Of a stretch of DNA of 64,000 bases, positions 55,231 to 64,000 are shown in pieces. The position numbers and the translations under genes are program-made. Source of the DNA: Bromus sterilis (lineage: Eukaryota > Streptophyta > Magnoliopsida > Poales > Poaceae); assembly GCA_950022295.1 (NCBI GenBank), contig OX465601.1, positions 72,673,501 through 72,737,500 of the forward strand, in the 5' to 3' direction. The first letter of the stretch is position 1. Each line of letters begins with the position of its first letter. Below the pieces are notes generated by a model that saw nothing but the letters and a program-made list of their open reading frames with translations, searched no databases and was not told where the DNA came from.

Positions 55231-58200
55231 ATGTCCACGCGTCCCCGTAGTGCAGCGCAGGAGTCGGCGAGGATGACCGGTAGATGGGAGCACTCTGCTT
55301 TTGGAGCTGCAGATCTGGATGAATTGGTTGCCGACGGCGTGGTGGCGCGTGATACCGCCCGTATTCCTGGTGATGAGGAGGTTCCTGTGCCCCGTCCAGA
55401 TGAGCGGGTATGCTTTCAGAGTTTCTTCCCCCGTGGTTTTGCACTTCCCATTCACCCTTTCCTCCGGGGGTTTCTTTGCGCCTATCAGTTGCAACTGCAT
55501 GATTTAACCCCCAATGGGATTCTGCACATTGCTTGTTTCATTACGCTCTGTGAGGGTTTTTTGGGACTTTATCCCCATTGGGGCCTTTGGAAACGTCTCT
55601 TCAATGTGAAGAGGACAAATTCTGAATACACCATTGGGGGCGTGGGGATCTCCATTAAGGAGAAATCTGCTTATTTTGATCTGGAGAAGTTGGACTCCGT
55701 CTTTTCGTGGCGGAGGATCTGGTTTTATCTGAAGGACCAGTGCGTTGCGGGTCAGTGGTTTTGTCTGCCTCCTTTCGATCCTGCTGCGCAGGCGGTTAAG
55801 CGTTCTTCATGGGCGCATCCTTTGTCTGCTCGCGAGTCGTCTCTCGTGGAACCGTTTGTGCAGAAGATTACTGCTTTGAAGGATGAATTGACTGGCGGTC
55901 AGCTTATCTCCATGTTTGTCAAGAGACGCGTGCAACCGCTTCAGCATCGGGTCCGTCCCATGTGGCAATATACTGGGCCTGATGACTCGACCAGGCGTTC
56001 ACCCGAAGAGTTTTCCGATGACGACCTTTTGACCCGGGTTCAGCAAGTCACAAAGTGCACGAGCATTAGGGAGCAGAGTCTTGTTCGTCCTTACTCTGCT
56101 GACTTGCCTCTTCCTCAGGTACTTATCTTTAAATTTTATTTAAACTGCTGACTCGTTCCTATTGATTGCTGATGATGTTTTGATCTGTAGGGTCACAATC
56201 CTTTGTTGAACAATCTGCCGCAGCCTGAGGATGCGGATATACTCGATGAACCTGGTGAGGCTGATGCCGATCCTGTCCCTGCGAATGATGGGGGTGCTTC
56301 TGGCGCTTCGGGTGCTGTTGCTGTCGAGTCCACGGGTGCTCCACCGTCAGTTGCGGATGACTCTGGGGATTCAAGTCCTCTTTGTTTCAAACGCACTCGC
56401 CCTGCGAGTGGTCGTGATGCGGCGGGTGATGGGGAAGGTTTGCCCGCGGTCGTACAGCCTGTTGTGCCCTGCCCTCCTCCTGCTGCCTCGAAGAAACGCA
56501 TGTTCGGGATATTGCTGCGTCCAGGCGCTGCGCCTGCTGGGTTAGTGTACATTTCCACTTTGCCGTTTCTGGATTTCATTGCCTTGGCTGGTGTTTTGAA
56601 GGTAACCGTTTTGTAGGACTGCTCCTGCTCCGGCTGCTTCCTCTGCGAGTGTTGGTGCTGTCGCTGCTCCTTCAACTGATTCTGGTGCGGCATCTGGTCG
56701 ACTGGCCGGTTCCGCTACTCCCATGGCTTCGGGTGCGGGGACGACCCCTGCGACTGTAGGTGTGGAGGGGACCTCTGCGACTGCTCCGTCTGGGGGGTCT
56801 GCTTCGGCTACTGCTGCTCCTGAGGGTGACTTACCTCCGGATGTCAAACCAGTGATCCCTGAGGAGCACTTTCTGGAGAGAAGGGATCTCTCTGCTAAGG
56901 ATAAAGCGAAGTTCTTTGATCGCATGGCGGAGCAGGTATGCGATTTCTTTGTCCTTCTGTGCTTATCTATAGTAGCCCCCGAGGCTGCAAACGGTCACTT
57001 GTGGGTGGTTGTAGTCTATGATTTTGTTCTTCCTTCTGTCGGTCTGATACATATTGGGAGCACGGTAGTGCTCCCAATGGGAGTAGCCCCCGAGGCTGCA
57101 AGCAATCATTTGTGATTGGTTGTAGCCTTTGATTTTCTTGTTTCCTATGCTTTTGACTTGGTGTATCTGTTTGGGTGCATCCTTTATTCCGGATGTGCGA
57201 ACGTGTGCTGACTGAGACTGATCGGTGGCGACGTGCACATGACTCGGTCCAGGGGAGCTTAACTGCTATGACACGTGAGATCCTGGTTCTTGGTCTTTGT
57301 TTCTTTTGCTGATTGGTTTTGTCTGATTGGTGTTTGTTCCGTAGGTCGCAAGAAGGGTGCTGACAGGCGGGCGGAGGCTGCGAAGAAGGAACTTGCTGAG
57401 CTTCGGGCTGCTCTGGAGTCCAAGGAAAAGGAACTGCAGGCGCAACAGGGTGAGCTCGAGCGGTTGCGGCGGTTGGAGGAGCAATTTCTCAAGATCGAGA
57501 GGGTTGAGTGCGAGCGCCTGCGGGAATTGGCGAGCTCGCTAACTGGTTGGTGGACTCTTCCTGTCATCCATTTTTTTTGCGGTTTGTTTTCCTCTCTGAT
57601 TGCTGGGATTTTAATCTGTGGCCTTCTTCCAGGTTCTGCGGGTGCTGGAGCGGTGGATGTTGCTGCTGCCGGTTCGGGTGTTCTCCGTGGCTCTGTAGAT
57701 GATGTCTCAGGCGCTGCTGTAGCTGTTGGGGATGTCTGCGATCGGGCTACCATTCTCCTGAAGCTTCTCCATGAGCACCTGTTCCCCGATGCGGAGAAGC
57801 GTCCTGAGCATCTTGATTCTCTAGTTGATGCCTTCGGTCCGGATGGGGATCAGCTAGAGGGCTTGCTTCGTGAGAACGTGGTGGGTGGGCTTGCCACTTT
57901 TATTATTGTTCTTCTGGGCCATGGTCTCCCTATTGAGGATTCCATGGTGGATACTTTGCCTGCTTACACGGACAAGCAGAGTGCTCGCGCTACTCGACTG
58001 GCCCGCCAGCTGCAGCTGGTCGTAGAGGCAAATAATTCTGCAGTCGAGGAGTAGTGTGGTCCTTTTTGTGTTTTGAGAACTTTGAGTTGTAATGTGCCTC
58101 CTGCGGGACGGCGGATCGAATTCATGTACCTACTTTGCTTTCTTGTGCTGCTTGTTGCCTTGCTTCTTTTGACTTGTTTCTCTTTGCGGTAGGCCATCCC

Positions 58201-59013
58201 GGGCGTTTCTCGGGCTTGGAATTTGCTGAAGGAGGATGCTCACGAAGGTGCTTACGAGTCCGTTTGCTCGAGGCTGAAAGAGGCCGAACGTGAGATCGTT
58301 CGACTGAAAGGTGTTTTTGCGGTCCATCGCTCGAAACGCGAGTGTGCTGAGGCTGTCTTGGATAGCTTGGCAGCTTGGATGTTGAAGCTGTCTGACCTTC
58401 TGAAGGGTGAGTTTGCTTTTTTCTTCGACCGCTCGGCTGCGCGGTTTCTTTCCTTTGTGCTCTGCATCTGACCTTTGTTCTTTGTTGCGAAGTGCTTGCT
58501 GGGCGTTCTCGCGAGGAGGAGGAGGCAGTACAGTCTGAGTTGCTGCGGCTGGAGGACCCAGTTGTGCAGGCGAACAATCCTTTCTGGATGGACAGGGCGC
58601 GTGCTCGGGCGTTCGCCGTTTTGCGGATGCGGGTTGAGAGGGTACCGCGGGCTCTTGAGTACTGCCGCAGAGTGTTTGGCAGGATTTTTGCTGAATTTTA
58701 CCCTATGGATCATGTCCCTTCATATCTTCAGAAGCTTTGCCGGATGTTCTCCCAGCCTGCGGATCTTTGGCGCGTAGTTAATCACCAGATTTATGCAGGT
58801 GCTCGCTGTGCTTTTGCCTTCGTCCATAGTCATTGGCCGGGGGTTGATATTATGTTGGCAGCTCGAGGTCCTCCTGGTGGTCGAGCTCAGCCAATGGACG
58901 ATCATTACGCCGTGGCGGATGAGCCTGCAAGCGAAGTTGTGAAGTGGGTGGTCGAGTATAATGACCGTCGATTGGGTGCTCTGTGTAAAGTAAAGTCAGA
59001 GCCTGGGGATTAG
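55231..59013 (+). CDS. Spliced antisense gene of element G (gypsy-associated 'putative transposon' family)
   Basis: Inferred exons: 55231-56118, 56191-56540, 56617-56935, 57353-57545, 57633-58021, 58193-58406, 58493-59013. All introns are GT..AG and all phases match, giving 2874 nt (957 codons plus stop). Two choices are less sure: the acceptor before 57353 (the stronger-looking one at 57344 is out of phase) and the donor at 58022 (GTAGAG); without it the frame stops at 58052. Exon 1 holds the conserved domain (ALPIHPFLRGFLCAYQ, QLHDLTPNGILHIACF, LYPHWGLWKRLF), which I recognise as the plant 'putative gypsy type transposon' (Transposase_28-like) family. Exons 2-3 are Ala/Gly/Ser-rich linker, exon 4 a coiled coil (KKELAELRAALESKEKELQAQQ), exons 5-7 helical (ANNPFWMDRARARAFAVLRM). 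Function unknown; no catalytic motif seen. It lies antisense to the element and converges on gag-protease. Confidence 0.72.
56936..57352 (+). other. Large intron 3 of the antisense gene, with a duplicated segment
   Basis: Donor CAG|GTATGC. Inside, about 110 bp apart, two copies start AGTAGCCCCCGAGGCTGCAA (56970 and 57081) and continue with similar GGTTGTAG..TTTGATTTTCTTG sequence. The TAGCCCCCGAG part equals the element's polypurine-tract border. Probably PPT-like material duplicated within the element. Confidence 0.55.
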
Positions 59014-59157
59014 CCCTTGCTTGGCGCTCTTTCTTTTGCTGAGAAACGTTTTGTTGCTGTTCTATTTGGATTAATTTGTTCGTCTGCTGTAGATCAAACT
59101 TTGTGTGGTAAGGTTTTTCTTGTCGGCTGCTGAGTTTTTGGGCGAGGGGTCCTTGCT

Positions 59158-60117
59158 TGCCAATTTTTAGAGTCGCGTATGCGAAGACGCCTCGACGGGT
59201 GGCTTCTTCAGCGAGCCCCCGAGTGCTGATTTTTAGAGTCGCATTTTCGAAGAACGCCTCGGGGGGTGGCTGCTTCTGCGATCCCCCGAGTGCCAACTTT
59301 TTAGAGTCGCGTTTGCGAATAACGCCTCGGGGGGTGGCTGCTTCGGCGAGCCCCCTAGTGCCAAATTTAGATTCGCGTTTGCGAAGAACGCCTCGGGGGG
59401 TGGCTACTTTGGCGAGCCCCCGAGTGCCAACTTTTTTAGAGTTGCGTTTGCGAGGAACGCCTCGGGGGGGGTGGCTGCTTCGGTGAGCCCCCGAGTGCCA
59501 ATTTTTTAGAGTCGCGTTTGCGAAGAACGCGTCGGGGGGTGGCTGCTTCGGCGAGCCCCCGAGTGCCAATTTTTTAGAGTCGCGTTTGCGAAGAACGCCT
59601 CGGGGGGTGGCCGCTTCGGCGAGCCCCCGAGGGCAATTTTTTAGAGTCGCGTTTGCGAAGAACGCCTCGGGGAGTGGCTGCTTCGGCGAGCCCCCGAGTG
59701 CCAATTTTTTAGAGTCGCGTTTGCGAAGAATGCCTCGGGGGGTGGCTGCTTCGGCGAGCCCCCGAGTGCCAATTTTTTAGAGTCGCGTTTGCGAAGAACG
59801 CCTCGGGGGGGTGGCTGCTTCGGTGAGCCCCCGAGTGCCAATTTTTTAGAGTCGCGTTTGTGAAGAACGCCTGGGGGGGTGGCTGCTTCGGCGAGCCCCC
59901 GAGTGCCAATTTTTTAGAGTCGCGTTTGCGAAGAACGCCTCAGGAGGTGCCTGCTTCGGCGAGCCCCCGAGTGCCAATTTTTTAGAGTCGCGTTTGCGAA
60001 GAACGCCTCGGGGGGGTGGCTGATTCGGCGTGCCCCCGAGTGCCAATTTTTTAGAGTCGCGTTTGCGAAGAATGCCTCGGGGGGTGGCTGCTTCGGCGAG
60101 CCCCCGAGTGCCAATGT
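59158..60117. repeat. Tandem array, 14 units of about 68 bp
   Basis: Units of 66-70 bp: TTTTTTAGAGTCGCGTTTGC, GAAGAACGCCTCGGGGGGTG, GCTGCTTCGGCGAGCCCCCG, AGTGCCAA. Fourteen TTTAGAGTCGC-type starts are seen from ~59167 to ~60055; the outer left units are most diverged, the inner and right ones nearly identical. On the minus strand each unit includes GGCACTCGGGGGCTCGCC, matching the polypurine tract at 53961-53976. ORFs across the array (59157-59486, 58850-59704 and others) exist because the unit has few stops; they are not genes. Confidence 0.92.
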
Positions 60118-60265
60118 GCAGAAATAACTTTTGGGAGAATATTTTCAATATTTTCCATTTTTGTTTCTTACACGAGGGGGGCTGCTGCTTGAAGGCAGCC
60201 CCTTTATTTGGATCGATGGCTTAGTAGCCCTAAGAACAGAAAACTGTTGTGGCTCCCTTTTGCTT
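60118..60265. other. Spacer between array and protease with a hairpin
   Basis: Contains GGGGCTGC-tgcttgaag-GCAGCCCC (60177-60202) followed by TTTATTTG, a stable stem-loop of unknown use. Otherwise A+T-rich. Confidence 0.5.
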
Positions 60266-61063
60266 CTATGTTTGAGCCTCTTCTTCTGGTGCTGCGGCTC
60301 CGCTGGCTTGGTGTGCTCCAAAGGTTTCTGATATTTTGTGGAACTCCTGGTCGCAACGGTCAGATATGAAGAAGCTGCCGCTAACTGTGATTACTCCGCG
60401 CGGGCCTGGCATTTTCATCTTGAGGTAGGCATAGTGTGGCACTGCCATGAAACGCGCGAAGGCTGGGCGTCCTAGGATGGCATGGTATTGTGATTTCCAG
60501 TTGACCACTTCGAAGTCCAGTGTTTCTTTGAGGAAGTTGCTCGTGCTGCCAAAAATCACCTCAAGACTTATTTTTTCGAGGGAATAGACTGCTTTCCCTG
60601 GCACGATTCCGTGGAACGTTGTGCTTGAAGTTTTCAGTGCTGAGTTTTGGATGAGCATTTCTTCCAGGGTTCTGGTGAATATGATGTTGATTCCGCTGCC
60701 GCCGTCCATGAAGACTCGTGACATATCGTAATTTCCGATTCGTGCTTCGAGTACTAGTGTTGCGTGTCCTGGGAGCGGGATGGCTGGCGGGTGGTCTTCT
60801 CGGGAGAAGGTGATTTCAGTCTCGGGTCCGCGCAAGTATTCTGGGACAGCCGGATGCGAAGAGACTGCAAGGAAAACTTGTCTGGTGACCTGCTTCTGCT
60901 GCCTGTTTGATGGTCTTCCTTCTTGTATCATGTAGATCCGACCGTGTGCTTTCGGGTATTTTTCTTCCTCGGGTGTCGTGCCCCGTTCTTGGATTACTGC
61001 TACCTGCCTTGCTGGTATGGCAGGTGCTGGCGGAGCATCGTGGGCGATGGTTCCGACTGCCAC
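60266..61063 (-). CDS. Aspartic protease region of element G
   Basis: An open frame of 265 codons ending EEEAQT. Retropepsin features: MSRVFMDGGSGINIIF with the catalytic Asp at residue 120 (DGGS is usual in this Gypsy group instead of DTGS), the following flap region, and YHAILGRPAFARF near residue 192. The frame continues upstream into the gag C-terminus, so this is the end of a gag-protease polyprotein rather than a free start. It stops before any RT; nothing RT-like follows in 60265-53961. All visible active-site positions are intact. Confidence 0.8.
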   Translation of the reverse strand: MAVGTIAHDAPPAPAIPARQVAVIQERGTTPEEEKYPKAHGRIYMIQEGRPSNRQQKQVTRQVFLAVSSHPAVPEYLRGPETEITFSREDHPPAIPLPGHATLVLEARIGNYDMSRVFMDGGSGINIIFTRTLEEMLIQNSALKTSSTTFHGIVPGKAVYSLEKISLEVIFGSTSNFLKETLDFEVVNWKSQYHAILGRPAFARFMAVPHYAYLKMKMPGPRGVITVSGSFFISDRCDQEFHKISETFGAHQASGAAAPEEEAQT

Positions 61064-61104
61064 GCTTGCGAGAGGTCGTGTTGCTGCTGTTGCGGATCGA
61101 CTTT

Positions 61105-63165
61105 TTACTTCGGAGAGCTCGATGAATCGCCTGCAGTTCCTGAGGGTGTGCCCTTCTCTGAGCTCTCCGCGCTCGTTTCTAAACCCGCGTATTGTGCACG
61201 GTCCGTCGAGATGCTCTTTGGCCGAGCGATATGCTCGGGCGTCGTCCCGTGGCTGCCTTGTTCTCTAGTCCCGTTTTTGAATGTCGGGTGTTTCTTCTTG
61301 GTTGTCCCTGTGCTGTATTCTCCTGTCATCGCGATGTCTGCCTTCTCTGTCATCTGGGAAGCCGGCCGCGACCATGTCGGGTCCTATGTCGTCGTAGAAG
61401 TTGTGCCTCGGGCGTTTTCTTCTTCTGTCGAATCCTCTGTCGCTGGTGTGGTAGTCGTAGTCGCGTTCTGAGAGCGTTGTCTGGATCTCCGACTCGTTCC
61501 GTACGGACTCTTCTCCATTTGCCCAGTTGTTGGCTTGCTCGAGCAGTCTTGTGAGTGTTCGGACTTTCATCTGCCCGAGCTGCTCCTTGAAGTCGATGCG
61601 TTGCAAGCCCCTTCTGAATGCATCGATTGCGCTTTCATCTGAGATGTCCTCGGCTGAGTTTTTGAGTATGGTCCATCATTGGATGTATGCTCATAGGGAT
61701 TCTCTTGAACCTTGTCTGCAGGCCCTCGGCTCCTCGAGTGATGCCGGTCATTTGTAGGTGGACTTGAAGTTCTCGATGAAGGCACTGCGGAACTGCCTCC
61801 AGGAGTCGATTGATCCTCGTGGTAGGTTCTTCAGCCAGTGTCGTGCTGAGCTCTCGAGCATGAGTTGTATGTACTGCATTGCTGTGATATTGGTGCCGCG
61901 CTGGAATACGGCCGTTAGGTAGTCGTCGAGCCATACTTCTGGTTCTTCCAGCCCGTCGTACTTGTGCGTCGTGGAGTTTAGCTTGAAACCTTTCGGCATC
62001 CTTGTTTTCCTTATGGATCGTGTGAAGCACAGTGCTCCGCATGGTTCTACGTTCTCGTCGGAAGCTTGCTCATCCGAGTACTCTTCGCGGGTTGCTCTCC
62101 TTCGTCTTCCACGGTTGACTTTGCTTTGTGTTATGTCGTCGCGTGCATCTCGCCGATTGCTGTTGCGTCTGTTGCTGTTGTCGTCGCTGTCGTGGTTCTT
62201 GTTTTTGTTTGGGCGCTTACGCCAGTCATCGCTGCTGTCGTCGTCGGGTGAACTGGGGTCCCTGTCCGGGGTCTGCTCGCGGGGAACCCGTCTTGCGCCT
62301 GCTCTTTTGGGGGCTGAGATGGCGGCTTTCATTATTTTGAGTGCCATCGTCGTGTTGTACTGTTGTGATCTAAGCTACCTTTCTTGATTTTCTGAGCACG
62401 AGATAGGTACTCTTGGGCAGTGCAAAGGGCTTCGGCTGGCGTGAGTTGTTCTTCCTCGTCGTCGTCCTCTTCTAGTTTGAAGTCGTCATCTAGCTTGCGG
62501 GCCGCCTTCTTCTTGTCCGTGCGTTTCAGATTGCTGAATCTGGACCTGGCTCGGATGGGGGAGTCGTAGTCGGAGGAGTCGCTTCTGGGAGGTGATCTGC
62601 GGTTGCTCCTTGAGTCGATGGCGGTCTTTCCTTGCTTCTCTAGTTCTAAGCGTTGTTGTCTTGCTCTTTTGGTGGCGTCACTCTACAGCTTGTTGTATGC
62701 TCTGATCTCGTCTCGCGTTGCGTTCCCCGAGAGTAGTTTTCCGCGCTTCACTGCGTCCCTTATCCTGGCTATCGCTTCCGTGGACAGGTATATCTTTTCT
62801 ACGTGATGGTCCTCTTTCGCCATGCCTGGGTTCTGATGCTTGCTGCTTTCTGGCTCGTCGCTCCTGCGAATGCTATGCTCCACTCCTTTGTATATTTTCT
62901 TTGGTATAGTTCCTGGTTCTCCAAGTGTGACGGTGACCTGGCCGGTGTTGTCAGGATCACTATATTTGTTGTTCGAGCGGTTGTCTCGGCGACTTCTCGG
63001 GTCGTCATCTTGATTTTTGTCATCTGTGGTTGGCTCATGGATGTCTGCCATGAACACTTGGGACAGCGTCTTGACTGCCGTATTGCTTATGCGCATGTTG
63101 CGCTTCTTCCATGGACCACTTGAGTAGTCGGGCTGGGGGTCGTGTCTGACTCGTGGAGTCGTCAC
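61105..63165 (-). pseudogene. gag: Gag of element G, in several frames
   Basis: N-terminal part 63165-62683 ends at TAG; reading the same frame on gives DATKRARQQRLELEKQGK and an acidic stretch to a stop near 62345. After a frameshift the core is at 61748-62347: MPKGFKLNSTTHKYDGLEEPEVWLDDYLTA, SSARHWLKNLPRGSIDSWRQFRSAFIENF, the classic Gypsy gag core (YDG..DP..WL, W...LP..SI.SW..F...F). A TGA and further shifts follow; 61265-61606 (DFKEQLGQMKVRTLTRLLEQANNW) is the end of the core plus an Arg/Asp-rich tail. A C...H...C motif (GHTLRNC near 61140) is the degenerate zinc finger before protease. At least two stops and two frameshifts, so inactive. Confidence 0.8.
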
Positions 63166-63467
63166 GCGGGTGGGTGATGCTTCTGTTGCTGATGCAGGAT
63201 CTGCCGTCGCGGGTGCTCGAGCGCGATCCGTGAGACGGAGGACTCTCCAGTGGTTGATGTAGATTTGATATGCTCCGAAAATCAGGTTGACTCAAGGTCG
63301 CAGGTCGGCAAAAGCCGGTCGAACGGCCGGGAGGTGAGCCATGAAACCGAGGGATCTGAATAGATCGGAGTCTGCCCGGATCGTAGAGTCGATGAGTGCT
63401 GATGAAGTCGCTTCCTTGACGAGTGTCGATGATGAGGCCGCCGAGATCGCGATTCCAACCTGCGGAG

Positions 63468-63485
63468 TTCCCATAGACGGCGCCA
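63468..63485 (-). other. Primer-binding site of element G
   Basis: Minus strand TGGCGCCGTCTATGGGAA, two bases after the LTR end. It fixes the element's orientation as minus. The first nine bases equal the tRNA-Asp site used by B, the rest differs, so the tRNA identity is uncertain. Confidence 0.75.
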
Positions 63486-63487
63486 AT

Positions 63488-63935
63488 TGATGGGGATCAA
63501 CCCCGGCAAATCCCATGGTCAGGGACCCTGGGTTAGTCATAGAGATGGCACAGGTTGGACGATACTCGTCGGCTAACAGGAGAAGCACTTCCTGCTCGAT
63601 ATTCTTACGTGAGGGGGCGATTACAGTGGAGGCCAAGGCGAGTTCTCTCAAGGCTAGGATGAGTATATGCGTATTGAGATGATTTAGACGTCTCCCCTCC
63701 CAGCCTTTATATACTAGGCTAAGTCTCGGGGAGTCCGTGCTAGGTTACATAGGTAGTTTCCTAATTCTAGTCCTTCCTTGTACGCCAAGTTGCACCTTCC
63801 ATGTAAGTCGCGGACTCCTACGTCGGTGCTTGGTTGGGCCAATCGTGGTCTTGTCGTAGCTTCCCAGTGGGCCTTCTGTCTTCATACGCACCAGGTAGCC
63901 TCACACGTAGGAGTCGTGGGGTCACCCCCTCGTCA
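63488..63935 (-). repeat. 5' LTR of element G
   Basis: 448 bp, plus-strand TGATGGGG...CCCTCGTCA. Followed by GACTC (63936-63940). A TTTATATACTAGG segment (63704-63716) is shared by both LTRs and the solo LTR at 45091 and may be the promoter core. Confidence 0.93.
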
Positions 63936-64000
63936 GACTCCAAGAGGGAGCGTTATGCATGATTGTGGGTTCATGCCCCCCGATGACTAGATTGAGTGAC
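63936..64000 (+). repeat. Gypsy LTR H, second piece
   Basis: The duplication GACTC, then CAAGAGGGAGCGTTATGCAT and GATTGTGGGTTCATGCCCCC..ATTGAGTGAC. This is the reverse of the motif seen in the LTRs of A, C and E (for example 37791-37860) and continues LTR H out of the window. Confidence 0.88.

Larger units (their letters stand above)
53515..63935 (-). mobile_element. Gypsy-type element G, non-autonomous, with antisense multi-exon gene
   Basis: 10421 bp flanked by a perfect GACTC duplication (53510-53514 and 63936-63940) inside LTR H. By primer site (63468) and polypurine tract (53961) the element reads on the minus strand: gag and protease (63165-60266). No RT, RNase H or integrase. The other ~5 kb carries, on the plus strand, a spliced gene (55231-59013) and a 14-copy tandem array. 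The LTRs differ at about 13 positions and 2 single-base indels over 446 bp (~3%). Tat-lineage Gypsy elements are known to carry additional ORFs, some antisense; placement of G there is inference. Confidence 0.9.

Noticed and set aside
55127..55500. Minus-strand ORFs opposite exon 1 of the antisense gene as the G coding strand
   Set aside because: No motif, shorter than the plus-strand frame and not continued elsewhere.
59158..60117. CRISPR array
   Set aside because: The units are contiguous ~68-bp tandem repeats without unique spacers, in a plant retrotransposon.
58850..60148. Minus-strand repetitive ORFs (SSHPPRRSSQTRL-type repeats) as a repeat protein gene
   Set aside because: Frames exist because the tandem unit lacks stops in several frames on both strands; no start, no flanking gene structure.
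60177..60202. Rho-independent terminator
   Set aside because: A hairpin followed by T-rich sequence, but the organism is a plant; kept only as a stem-loop of unknown role.

Overview
The window is a plant heterochromatin-like stretch built almost entirely of nested LTR retrotransposons with one CACTA-type DNA element. The large Athila/Tat-like Gypsy and Angela/BARE-like Copia families, the CCAT(CA)/TGATACGTC LTR ends, the tRNA-Asp-like primer sites and the depth of nesting point to a Triticeae grass (wheat, barley, rye or a relative). That assignment is inference from family recognition. No host protein gene, rRNA or tRNA gene was found. Letters A-I are local labels.

Layout. Positions 1-39210 are a stack of minus-strand Gypsy elements: D (28600-39210, left end outside the window) is hit in its 3' LTR by B (1-28599, left end outside). 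B is hit in its 3' LTR by A (305-13767), and A is hit in its 5' LTR by a plus-strand Copia element (4837-13262). B is also hit in its reverse transcriptase by C (19456-~25285), and D in its gag-protease region by E (31908-38692). Target-site duplications support A (CTACT), Copia (GTTCC) and E (ACAAT/ACACT). D lies in a degenerate plus-strand LTR (I), which also contains a 3.1-kb CACTA-type element (39263-42367). After a minus-strand protease relic (43168-43684) comes plus-strand Gypsy F (43685-~49857); its 5' LTR carries a solo LTR with a perfect GTTAC duplication. 49858-52666 is the only stretch not clearly LTR-derived; it ends in a broken two-zinc-knuckle ORF. The last part is a plus-strand LTR (H) split by element G (53515-63935, TSD GACTC).

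How the pieces work together. Only Copia and B ever had a full polymerase region, and both are dead: Copia has a stop and a frameshift in RNase H and an altered RT active site; B has many stops, a deleted integrase segment and a protease without its catalytic Asp. A, C, D, E, F and G lack RT and integrase and must have moved with enzymes supplied in trans. A, C and E share a ~280-290-residue gag-like ORF and a conserved hairpin block just after it.

The most interesting unit is G. It has degenerate gag and protease on the minus strand and, on the opposite strand, a multi-exon gene whose seven inferred exons join in phase into one open reading frame of 957 codons. Between the two convergent transcription units lies a 14-copy, ~68-bp tandem array whose units contain a copy of the element's own polypurine-tract motif.
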